From positions 1 through 39,179 of the forward strand of contig MIAN01000179.1 of the NCBI GenBank assembly GCA_001829125.1: a stretch of 39,179 nucleotides of DNA. The letters are read 5' to 3'. The notes beneath the pieces are model-generated. The model was not told the DNA's origin and searched no databases. It worked only from the letters and a program-made list of their open reading frames with translations. This document shows, piece by piece, positions 23,836-32,900 of the stretch. Origin of the DNA: Spirochaetes bacterium GWB1_27_13 (lineage in GTDB: Bacteria > Spirochaetota > GWE2-31-10 > MWDO01). How positions within the stretch are numbered: position 1 is the first letter of the stretch; each line of letters starts with the position of its first letter. The translations under genes and the position numbers were made by a program.

Positions 23836-24963
23836 TTATCCATTTATCTCTTGAGTTAAATCTTTCCATATTTTTTCAAATTTTTTTGCTTCTTTGTCGA
23901 GTTTTTCTAATCTTTTGATTTTTGTTTTTAATCTGTTATAAGTCGAATGATCTTTAATTTCTTGTTCCTTATTATCTACTCTTCTAGCAAATTCATTAAG
24001 CATTTCTTTACATGCCCAGTATTCATCAAGTAAAATTCTTGTAGAATTTAGTATTCTAAAAGTTATTTTGTTTAATGACTTAACTGTTTCTTTGCTTTCT
24101 TCATTTAAGTTACTTTTTATAGTTTCTTTTTGTTCTTTTGAAAGATATTTATTTTTACTAATGGTTTTATCAATTCTAATAAATATTTTATTTATTTTAC
24201 CTTGTATTCTGTCTATTCTTCCACTTACTTTATTTATTTTTTTTAATTGCTTACCAATAATTTGTGTTTTTTTTTCGAGTGCAAATAAAGATTTTTTTTC
24301 GTTCTTTTTAAAATATTGTTGTCTATCATTTAACCATTCATCTTTATTTTCTTTATCTGTTTTTGTTATTTTATCAATTTCATTGTTTTTCTCTATTTTT
24401 TCGCCTTTTTTAAGAGTTATCTCATTAATTCTTTTTTTTGCATTATCTGCATCTTCTTCCAAGTCTGCTTCAATATCTTTATCGTCGGGGTTATCAATTG
24501 CAGTAATTTCTCCATCAATTAAATTAACATAAGACTCGCCAGTTATATTTGATGTAACCTCAAATTCTGTACCTCTAACTCCAAGTGTTACTGATGGGGT
24601 TGTAACATTATAATATTCTGATTGTTCTTTTGTCACTTTGTTTTTTATTGTTCCAAAAAATAATGAAATAGAAAAATGTGTTTTTTCATTTTCTTTAAAA
24701 ATACTCATAGAGAGTTTTGAATTTTTATTTATTGTAACCACTCCCTTATTAGAAACTAATTTAATTTCTGCTATTGAGTCTTTTGAAGTCGCGATAATAT
24801 CACTATCAAATACAACATCTCCAATTTCAGCGTTTTTATTAGAATTATCTCGCTGGATTGTTACTTGCCCTTCCAAAAGCGTTATTTCTCCTATTTTTTC
24901 GTTAGCAAATGCCATAGTTACTAAAAGTATAAATATGACATTAACCATTATTTTTTTTATCAT
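23836..24963 (-). CDS. Secreted FecR-domain protein with coiled-coil tail
   Basis: A 375-residue exported protein. Signal peptide 1-20 (KK, hydrophobic run, ends AFA). Residues ~25-160 form a FecR-type beta domain: GEITLLEGQVTIQR, a Lys-rich SKLSMS strand, and the family signature PSVTLGVRGTEFEV. After an acidic stretch (DDKDIEADLEEDADNA), residues ~175-375 are Lys/Glu-rich and almost certainly helical or coiled coil. In spirochaetes and related groups stand-alone FecR proteins of this type are periplasmic or surface proteins, not classical iron-signalling anti-sigma partners (there is no TM plus DUF4880 part). ATG 24963 is chosen because AAGGAG lies 9 bases upstream and it starts the signal peptide; an in-frame upstream ATG does not. 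A dispersed repeat ends ~19 bases before the ATG. Function unknown. Confidence 0.8.
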   Translation of the reverse strand: MIKKIMVNVIFILLVTMAFANEKIGEITLLEGQVTIQRDNSNKNAEIGDVVFDSDIIATSKDSIAEIKLVSNKGVVTINKNSKLSMSIFKENEKTHFSISLFFGTIKNKVTKEQSEYYNVTTPSVTLGVRGTEFEVTSNITGESYVNLIDGEITAIDNPDDKDIEADLEEDADNAKKRINEITLKKGEKIEKNNEIDKITKTDKENKDEWLNDRQQYFKKNEKKSLFALEKKTQIIGKQLKKINKVSGRIDRIQGKINKIFIRIDKTISKNKYLSKEQKETIKSNLNEESKETVKSLNKITFRILNSTRILLDEYWACKEMLNEFARRVDNKEQEIKDHSTYNRLKTKIKRLEKLDKEAKKFEKIWKDLTQEING

Positions 24964-24981
24964 TTTTAAAATCTCCTTTTT

Positions 24982-25060
24982 GAATATATAACACAAATTA
25001 ATCAGATTGTCACAGATTAAAGTCGTGTAATTTATGACAAACCTAAAACATTTGAATATA
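24982..25060 (-). repeat. Dispersed GATTA-type repeat, copy upstream of the FecR gene
   Basis: Block B (24982-25029) is 47/48 identical, in inverted orientation, to 29867-29914. Block A (25030-25055) is 25/26 identical to 29809-29834. Here the two blocks abut; in the 29.8-kb copy 32 bases separate them. Block A contains ATGACA-17-TATATT reading on the plus strand, away from the FecR gene. Confidence 0.85.
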
Positions 25061-25110
25061 TTAACAAGAAATATTATAGTTCAATTATTGAAAAAAACAA
25101 TTAATTTCAA

Positions 25111-25647
25111 TTAAATAAACAAAACCTTTTTGACTGGAATATCAAAACTTTGTGGTGTAAAATCACACTCATTAATTATAAAATCAGAAAAAACTATTCC
25201 AAAAGTAATACCTTTATAATCAGAAAGATATTTATCATAAAATCCAGCACCATAACCAATCCTTTGACCTGAAATAGTAAAGGCAAGTCCCGGAACGATA
25301 ACTAAATCAATATTATCTTTAGATATTTCATTTTTAACAGTAGGTTCTAAAATACCAAATCTATTTTTAATAAGGTTATTTAAAGAATCAATTTTTGATG
25401 CAATCATATTCTTACCAATCACCAGAGGAACACAAAGGTTTTTTTTATCAGAAAGACATTTTTGTAAAAAATAGTTAGTATCGACTTCTTTATCAAAAGA
25501 TACATAACAAAATATGGTTTGAGATTTTTTATATTCCTCTGTTTGGATAATTATGTCTGATAATTTCTTTGATTTGTCCAATAGAGTTTTATCATCTATC
25601 AGTTCTCTTTTTTGTTTGAATATTTTTCTAATTTCTTCTTTTTGCAT
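25111..25647 (-). CDS. 5-formyltetrahydrofolate cyclo-ligase
   Basis: MTHFS converts 5-formyl-THF to 5,10-methenyl-THF with ATP in one-carbon metabolism. The 178-residue length is typical. Basic N-terminus RKIFKQKRELI; YVSFDKEVDT for the folate site; and the diagnostic VPGLAFTISGQRIGYGAGFYDKYL region at 118-141, whose Gly/Tyr-rich loop holds phosphate and substrate. It lies 16 bases downstream of the 564-residue unknown gene on the same strand, so the two are probably one operon. The ribosome site is weak (TGGA). A gene symbol is not firm because naming differs among bacteria (ygfA, fau, mthfs). Confidence 0.93.
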   Translation of the reverse strand: MQKEEIRKIFKQKRELIDDKTLLDKSKKLSDIIIQTEEYKKSQTIFCYVSFDKEVDTNYFLQKCLSDKKNLCVPLVIGKNMIASKIDSLNNLIKNRFGILEPTVKNEISKDNIDLVIVPGLAFTISGQRIGYGAGFYDKYLSDYKGITFGIVFSDFIINECDFTPQSFDIPVKKVLFI

Positions 25648-25663
25648 TTTTTATTCCATTAAG

Positions 25664-27358
25664 CTATTTTTTTTGATCTATCGTTATATCAGAAGAAATT
25701 TCTTGACAATCGATTAAATATTTCCATAATTCTTTATTTTCCATAATATACATTCTCCAATTCCAAAATGTTAATTCACTATTTTGTAGACTTGCAAGAA
25801 TTGCTAATCTTTGAAGTATGGCAATATCTTGTTCTTTATCTATTTCTTCCCATGCAGTTTCTTTTAAAACAAATCCATTATGGTGATTTCCATAATAAAT
25901 TTTTTTTATTAAATCAGTTCTATCATTTGTTAAAAAATAATTTTTATCAGATTTTTTGTCTTCATCTAAACATCTTTGTATAATTTGCCCCATTATTTTT
26001 GTGCTTTCTTCAACATCGGCATGGCGAACTATTTGACGATCTGTTTGCTCAAAAATATATTTTTCTTCTGGAGTTAATATTCTATCATTTGGTATCCAAG
26101 GTTTATTATCCGTAGATTTTTTACTTTGCTCTTTTTTATTCTCTGTTTTTTCATCTTCTTCAAGTTTTTTATCTATCAATTCAATTATTTCTTTTATATT
26201 ATTTAATTCTTCATAGCATTTTTTTTCACATTCTTCTATTGTATTTCTAAATGAAACTTCATTATATTTTTCATATTTTAAAAATATATTTATAATGTCT
26301 TCTTTATTCATATAAAAATTTATATCCGAAGGTAATCCACTCATTTTTGAAAATAATAAAGTAAAAGTTTCCTGCATTGTTACTAATTTTCCTTTTTTTT
26401 GAGCAAATACATCTAAAGGTTCACGATCTTCTAAACTAATTGTTACAAAACCGTTACATAATACTTTTAACAATTTTTCAAGTGAAAATTCTTTTTCGTC
26501 AATATCTTCCTTTTTTTCTTTTTCAAGTTTTTTCTCTTGTGCTTTTAATACGAGATTGATAAGTCCTTCAAGGTCTTTTGTTTGTTGTAGATAGGAATTT
26601 AAAATATCTTTTGCTCCCCATTGAGATAAACTAGAATATTCTGCTAAGTCTTTTGCTAAAAAATTAATAAAAATTTCGTTGCTAGCATTTTGAACTATAA
26701 TTTTGAATAATTTTTTTTCATCTCCTTTATAAAGTGTTTGAAAACGACTAATTAATAATTCTTTATTTTCATAAAGAGAATCTAAACGATTCCATAATCT
26801 TTCAGCATCAAAACAAATAGGCATTTTTACTTCATAATTAGTTACTGAATTAATCCACTTAGTCATAATTTCAGCCTGAGTATCATCAATATCTCCAATT
26901 ATATAACTTTCATTTGGAAAAAAATGTTCAAAAAGTATTCCTACAGCAAGGATAGCAAGATGATAAGGATATTGTTGAGTTTTACTATCAAATAAAGTTA
27001 TTCCATTACCATTAATATAGTCTAATTCTTTTTCATCTGCCCAGAGAATGTCTTTTGGAAACGATCTAGATAGAGACGATGTCTGTTGTTTTAAGTTTTT
27101 ATATAAAAAAAAGTTTTCTGCATACTTTCTACTTATCCAGTCACCAATAACATCCCAGCGTTCTTCTTCTTTTCCCGCATCTGCAATGAGATTTCTGGTT
27201 AAAACAAATCTCTTAGTATCCTCATCTAATTTTTGTTTATCAATTCGCATTAAAGGAACTGGATATTTCATTAAAAGATTGTGACATTCATTCCAAACTT
27301 TTTCCCATTCTTCTTGTGTACATTTAGGTTGAAAATAAAGATTGATAAATAATCCCAT
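25664..27358 (-). CDS. Protein of unknown family, 564 residues
   Basis: I do not recognise a characterised family. The protein is soluble-looking: no signal peptide and no membrane segment. It opens with MGLFINLYFQPKCTQEEWEKVW, has mixed alpha/beta composition, and is rich in Trp and Tyr in the first ~200 residues. Two Lys/Glu-rich helical linkers (~285-300 and ~395-430) divide it into about three parts. The C-terminal part (~435-564) is helical with WIPNDRILTPEEKY and NHHNGFVLKETAWEEID. No catalytic motif is obvious. AGGAG lies 7 bases before ATG 27358. It is followed after 16 bases by the 5-formyl-THF cyclo-ligase gene and faces the FAD oxidoreductase gene divergently. A structural or regulatory role is as likely as an enzymatic one. 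Confidence 0.7.
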   Translation of the reverse strand: MGLFINLYFQPKCTQEEWEKVWNECHNLLMKYPVPLMRIDKQKLDEDTKRFVLTRNLIADAGKEEERWDVIGDWISRKYAENFFLYKNLKQQTSSLSRSFPKDILWADEKELDYINGNGITLFDSKTQQYPYHLAILAVGILFEHFFPNESYIIGDIDDTQAEIMTKWINSVTNYEVKMPICFDAERLWNRLDSLYENKELLISRFQTLYKGDEKKLFKIIVQNASNEIFINFLAKDLAEYSSLSQWGAKDILNSYLQQTKDLEGLINLVLKAQEKKLEKEKKEDIDEKEFSLEKLLKVLCNGFVTISLEDREPLDVFAQKKGKLVTMQETFTLLFSKMSGLPSDINFYMNKEDIINIFLKYEKYNEVSFRNTIEECEKKCYEELNNIKEIIELIDKKLEEDEKTENKKEQSKKSTDNKPWIPNDRILTPEEKYIFEQTDRQIVRHADVEESTKIMGQIIQRCLDEDKKSDKNYFLTNDRTDLIKKIYYGNHHNGFVLKETAWEEIDKEQDIAILQRLAILASLQNSELTFWNWRMYIMENKELWKYLIDCQEISSDITIDQKK

Positions 27359-27678
27359 TGTATTCTCCTATTAAAGAATTCAATTTAATAAAATCATATA
27401 AAACTATGAAGTTTACGAAGATTTGTATAAAATTTATACTAAATGTAATTTGATATTTACATTAATAAAGTATAGTTAAATGGTTGTAAAAAGTCAATAT
27501 AAGTAGAATAATTTTTTTAGATAAACTAATAAAAATATTCTAAAAATGATAGATATTTTATAATTTTTTTTATATTATGAAGATTAATTACGATATATAA
27601 TTTTGTATATTATATTAAAATAAAAAATACATACTATAAAAATAAATTTTTTCGATAAAAAATAAGGGGATTTTTATT
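27359..27678. other. Divergent AT-rich intergenic region
   Basis: These 320 bases separate two divergent genes. I see A/T runs and several TATATT-like boxes (for example near 27592-27617), but no promoter pair I would defend, no repeat unit of the GATTA family and no gene. Confidence 0.5.
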
Positions 27679-29175
27679 ATGGAAGATAAATCGGTAATTA
27701 TTATTGGAGCTGGTATTGCAGGGCTTGCTGCTGGATATTATGCTCAAACAAATGGATTTAAGGTAACGATATTTGAGATGCACGATAAATCAGGTGGACT
27801 TTGTACATGTTGGAAAAGAAAAGACTACAAAATAGAAGGATGTGTACATATTCTTATTGGTACAAAAGAAGGGATGCTTTACAATGATATATGGAATGAA
27901 CTTGGAGTTATACAAAATGTAAATTTTGGTTATAGTGATGTTTATTATTCTATTGAGACTTTATCAAAAAAAGTTGTAAATATTTATACAGACCTTGATA
28001 AATTGGAATCGCATTTGAAGGATATTTCTAAAGAAGATTCTAAATTAATTGAAGAAATAATAAATTTTATTAAAACTATTAGAAATTTAAATATTCCAGT
28101 AGAAAAAGAACCTTCTTTGGCTAAATTATCTGACAAAATTAAAAATTTTATCAATGTAATACCTTTTGCATTACAACTTCAAAAATGGAATTCTATTTCA
28201 TTAGAAAATCTTTCAAAGAAATTTAAAAGTGATGTATTAAAAGAAGCTTTTCCTCTATTGTGGTATCCTGAAATGCCAGCATTATTTATATTTTTTATGC
28301 TTGGTTGGTTAAATGTAAAAAATGGTGGTTATCCAATTTCTGGCTCAGAACAAATCGCTAAGGCAATGGAAAAAAAATTTAGAGAAGTAGGCGGGGAGAT
28401 AAAATTAAAATCATCAGTAGAAAAAATAATTGTTGAAGACAATCAGGCTGTTGGTGTTAAATTAAAAAATGGTGAGATTCATAAATCTGATTATGTAATT
28501 TCTGCATGTGATGGCAAAACAACTTTTGAAAAATTTTTGGATAATAAATTTCAATCAAAATTTTGGAAAACATTCTACGAAGAACAAAAACCGAGTTCAA
28601 CAGTTGTAAAGTTAGTTTTAGGTATAAAAGAAAAAATTGAGACACCTGAAAAATCTTATCTTGGTACTAATATAGTTCTCGATCCACCTGTTTTAATTGC
28701 TGGAGAAAAAATAAAAAGAATGAGTGTTTATATAAATAATTTTGATAAAACAATGATGCCAGATAATTCAACAATGATAGAAGTTACTCTTATTTCTGAT
28801 TACACAAGATGGAATGAATTATCAAAAGATCAAAACCTTTATAATGAAGAAAAAGAAAAAGTTAAAAAAATAGTTTTAGAAATACTCGAAAAAAAATACC
28901 CAAATATCTCTTCTAAAATAGAAATGCTTGATATAAGTACACCTGTTACAATACAAAGATATTCACATAATTATAATGGAGCAATACAAGGCTGGCATCC
29001 AAACCCAAAAACTATGGGACTTTATTTACCAAAACAATTACCGACATTAAAAAATTTTTTTATGTGTGGACATTGGACTGAGAGTTTGGGTGGTGTGCCA
29101 ATCGCTGCCGTAACTGGAAAAAATATTATTAGATTAATTTGCAAAAAAGAAAAAATAAATTTCAAAAATAAATGA
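27679..29175 (+). CDS. FAD-dependent oxidoreductase, CrtI/phytoene desaturase-like family
   Basis: A 498-residue flavoprotein. The N-terminal dinucleotide fold is GxGxxG (IIGAGIAGLAAGYYA, G10/G12/G15) ending in E33, followed by SGGLCTCW. The C-terminal FAD-binding element is MCGHWTESLGGVPIAAVTGKNI. The overall layout matches the carotenoid desaturase/isomerase, amine-oxidase-like superfamily (NAD(P)/FAD-dependent oxidoreductases of about 500 residues). AGGGG lies about 9 bases before ATG 27679. No carotenoid genes (crtB, crtE) are nearby, so a carotenoid substrate is not supported. It may act on another polyprenyl or lipid substrate. Appears monocistronic; a repeat cluster follows the stop immediately. 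Confidence 0.83.
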   Translation: MEDKSVIIIGAGIAGLAAGYYAQTNGFKVTIFEMHDKSGGLCTCWKRKDYKIEGCVHILIGTKEGMLYNDIWNELGVIQNVNFGYSDVYYSIETLSKKVVNIYTDLDKLESHLKDISKEDSKLIEEIINFIKTIRNLNIPVEKEPSLAKLSDKIKNFINVIPFALQLQKWNSISLENLSKKFKSDVLKEAFPLLWYPEMPALFIFFMLGWLNVKNGGYPISGSEQIAKAMEKKFREVGGEIKLKSSVEKIIVEDNQAVGVKLKNGEIHKSDYVISACDGKTTFEKFLDNKFQSKFWKTFYEEQKPSSTVVKLVLGIKEKIETPEKSYLGTNIVLDPPVLIAGEKIKRMSVYINNFDKTMMPDNSTMIEVTLISDYTRWNELSKDQNLYNEEKEKVKKIVLEILEKKYPNISSKIEMLDISTPVTIQRYSHNYNGAIQGWHPNPKTMGLYLPKQLPTLKNFFMCGHWTESLGGVPIAAVTGKNIIRLICKKEKINFKNK

Positions 29176-29176
29176 T

Positions 29177-29425
29177 ATAACACGGATTAGTATAGATTAG
29201 TAGGAGAGATTGACACGGATTACGCTGGTTTTTTGGTAGAAGAAAAGATAAATTGAATACTAATTAGCGTAATCTGTAATAATCAGAGATAATCTGTATA
29301 AATCCTGTTATGATTAGTATAGATTAGTAGGAGAGATTGACACGGATTACGCTGGTTGGTAGGAGAAAATATAAATTAACTGGCGTAATCTGTGTTAATT
29401 AGAGAGAATCAATGTTAATATGTGT
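29177..29425. repeat. Two palindromic GATTA-type repeats in tandem
   Basis: A 46-base segment (29185-29230) recurs exactly at 29312-29357. Each is followed by an arm complementary to it (about 29262-29310 and 29380-29425), so each unit (29177-29310 and 29311-29425) can fold into a long imperfect hairpin. The unit begins 2 bases after the oxidoreductase stop. Confidence 0.8.
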
Positions 29426-29802
29426 TGTGAACTCACATTTCGTTCCAATACAATTAAATTTTGTAAGATTTTTTTTCTGATACAAAATTTACAACAAATA
29501 GATTGTTATTTTTATATTTTTTTACCTGCATAAATATATACACTAACATTTAAATAGACACATTGTAAAAAACATTTCAGGCATATAATGTAAATTCCAT
29601 CTAAAAGATTTTGATTATAAAATAATATCAAGAAAAATTGTTTTTTTTAATAAGTGTGATATATTTATATTAAAAAGTTTTTAGTTTGATAGGGACTATC
29701 TGTGGTAATTATGCTATACAATGTAACAAAATATTGATTTTTTATGCTTTTTTATTGAAAAACATTGAAAATCATCAATAAAAGAATATTTCTTTTTACT
29801 AT
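29426..29802. other. AT-rich non-coding gap
   Basis: Between the tandem palindromes and the next repeat copy I find no open frame with a plausible start, no tRNA and no clear terminator; only A/T-rich DNA. Confidence 0.5.
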
Positions 29803-29914
29803 ATATACTCAAATGTTTTAGGTTTGTAATAAATCACAAAATCTAATTACTTTAATATCAAGTAATTACACGACTTTAATCTGTGACAATCTAATTAATT
29901 TGTGTTATATATTC
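29803..29914 (+). repeat. Dispersed GATTA-type repeat, longest clear copy, upstream of the giant gene
   Basis: Block A (29809-29834), a 32-base middle containing CTTTAATATCAAGTAAT, and block B (29867-29914). Near-identical blocks occur inverted at 24982-25055, and the same order occurs at 19052-19193. The giant gene starts 45 bases after block B ends. Confidence 0.85.
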
Positions 29915-29959
29915 CTTATTTATTTGTAATTATTTATTAATTTTTATATTGGAGAGTTT

Positions 29960-32900
29960 ATGCTTAAAAAAATCGGTGTTGTATTATTTTTATTTGTTGT
30001 TGGTAGTGTGTTTGCTGGTGATTGGAATATTATTCCAAAAAAATTTGTCACTGGATATGAAAAAGAATTGTTTGATAATAATTACGAAAGTTCTATTAAT
30101 TTAAAGAATACTGAAACATCATTTGTATTGGGCAATAATCAAATAGATGAGTTGTTTTCTTTAGATATGTATATAAAAGGAGAAATAAGTTTAAAGATAT
30201 ATGATCAAAGTAATTTATTGGTAGAAAAAATATTTAATGAGTCAGAAAATAGTTTTGTATCAGTGGATTTGAGTAAAATAGATAATTTGGTATATAATAA
30301 TCTAAAGTTTGTAATAAGCGGTGGTACTAATTTAAGTGTTGTGTATGAAGCAAGATTATTTGGGAAGTATAACAATATAATAGAAGAAAAAGAAATTTTA
30401 GCTATTAATAATGTGCTAAAAATTAATATGGATAAGAAAGAAGAAGATATAGAATATGGTTTGAAACTATACTTTGAAGGTGAAAATGTTGAAGGTGATT
30501 TAAAGTATTCGTGTAGTGGAAACTATAATACAAGTTTCTATTTATTGATGGATAGGGATGATAAGAAAGAATTAAACTTTGACTTTTTGGTGTATGATGG
30601 TTATGGACAGATAAAACTTGATTTTGCTAAAGAGAAGGGTAAACTTGTAAAAGGACGACTTGTTAAAAGGTATAAAGATAGGGATGTAGATGTAAATTAT
30701 ATAGTAGATATATCTCAAAAAGCAGAAATATATAATTTGTACAACTTGTTTGATAGTGACAATGGGACAGAGGTAACAGGAGAATGGAATTTTAAAGGAG
30801 ATAGAGTACTCGAACTAAAATATCCAAGTCCATTAAATGAAACTGAATTAGTATTTTACTATATACCGGGCTTATCTGATAGAATAGAATTTGAAGCATC
30901 TTATGAGGGAAGTAATGATGTATGGGAAAAAATAGGTGCTATGGATGGCACAGAGTACTATTTTAGTGGATTTAATCTAATATTTAAAAAAGACTATGAA
31001 GTATTAAAACTTGCAGGAAATAAAGTATTTAAATATACATCAAAGACTAAAAAAATCCAATCAATGCGAATAATCTTGAAGAGTGGTAAAGACCAAAGAT
31101 GTGGTGGAATAGGTAACCTAAAAATCTTTGGTAGCAATAATGAGAATAGTAATTACAAAATATTTAGTCCATCAGGAAACTATATATTTGTAAATAATAT
31201 AATTATGTATGATATAGAAAGTGGAGATGTTGATTATTTAAATATCCATAACTTAAAAAAAGTGGATTGGAAAGAAAAGAACTGGAAATATGGGTTTAAA
31301 TCTAAAATTAATGATGTAGTATTTGTATATCAAGTGAAAAAAGGTAAGAAAGAATACTATATACCTTCTACTTTATTGAAAGAACCAAATATAATAGATT
31401 TAACTTTGCCAGATGATAATGTGTATTCTACAAACACAATAGAACTAAATGGTAAATCGGACTTTCCAGCTAATTTAATAAATATAAATGGTGAGAAGGT
31501 TGAGTATAACCCAAAAAAAGGTAAGGGAGAGTTTAGAAAGATATTAACATTTGCAGAAGAAGGAATGTATTATATAGAAACTAATGTAAAAAAAGATAAT
31601 CTTTCTGCAATGAGAAGAGTTGATAGAATATACATAGATAAAACACCACCAGAAATAGTAATGATGTATCCGCAAACAAATTTTGTAAGTGGTGAAAGTG
31701 TTACATTTAAAGGGTACATTAAAGACCTCACTCCGTTAAAAGTAGAAATAAACGGAATACTCGCTAAAATGACAGGTAGATGGTTTGAGTTAGATAATGT
31801 GAAATCAATTGAAGGTGAAGATAATAAGTTTGTAATAGTTGCAACTGATAGGGCAGGACATAAAACAACCAAAGAATTAACAATAAAAGTAGATAAAACC
31901 CCGCCAACATTAAATGTAGTAAACCCAACATCTGAGTTTGCAACAAAAGATGTTTCGGTTGATATAGAGTTTGAATCAATGGATATGTCAAAAGTGTTGT
32001 GGTTTGTTAGGGGACAGAGTCTAGTTAGTCCTATAAATGGAATATATAACTTTAATGATATATCATTAGATAGCACAATAGAGACAGAGGGCATAGACAC
32101 AATCAACTTTTGGGGAATAGATGAAGCAGAAAACATAGCAAAAACACAAGTTGATATTAAGATAGATAGAGTAAACCCAGTATTTGTTGGAGAATTCCCA
32201 ACTGTATATACAAATAAAGAGGTTACTAAGTATAATATAAAGGTGAAAGATTATTCTTTGGTGAGCTTAGTTTATGGTGATGGGACTGCGGATAATGAAG
32301 GGACTCTTGTAAATGTAGTAGCACTTGATAATGGATATAATGAATATGAGTTTGAAACAAGTATTGATTTGACGATAAGAGAAGATAGACAAATAATATT
32401 TGTTGCAACAGATGCTGCGGGTAATAAAACGATACAGCAAGTATTATTTGTGAAAGATAATATTCCACCAGAGATAATTATTGTAAGTCCAGTAGAAAAC
32501 TATTTTACTGCAACTTCTTTTGTTGATGTGGAATGCTCTGTTGTAGATAAGACTAATGTATTGTTACAAACAAGGGATAATGAAAGACTTGTAACAAGTG
32601 GGACTCATAAGTTTACTAATGTAAGAGTTTATCCAAAAAAAGACCAATTGATCATCAAAGGGACAGACCAAGCAGGAAATGTAACAGAGAAAACGCTAAC
32701 TATAATGGTAGACAAAGAAGCTCCTGAGTTTATTAATATAGAACAAAAATATTACACCAATAAAAATATTGGTGAGTTTAGTATAAAAATCAAAGATATG
32801 AGTGATATAAATTTGTCTTATAGTAAAGATAATACTGGCGACTTGACAGAAGCTGGGACTTTGACAAATAGAACTTATATTAGCGATGAAATGTATGAAA

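Noticed and set aside
23836-24963. Iron-dicitrate FecR anti-sigma regulator
   Set aside because: There is no cytoplasmic N-terminus, internal membrane helix, FecI sigma gene or TonB receptor; the protein has an N-terminal signal peptide and a long coiled coil instead.
24068-24991. Plus-strand hydrophobic open frames resembling membrane proteins
   Set aside because: They are the complement of the Lys/Glu-rich FecR/coiled-coil gene; complementing AAA/GAA codons gives Phe/Leu/Ser-rich pseudo-membrane sequences.
27679-29175. Carotenoid biosynthesis locus
   Set aside because: The flavoprotein is CrtI-like, but no phytoene synthase or prenyl synthase gene is near, so only a family-level call is justified.
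29177-29425. CRISPR-like array
   Set aside because: Only two exact copies 127 bases apart, each with an internal palindromic partner, no uniform spacers and no cas genes. Better explained as the GATTA-type dispersed repeat.
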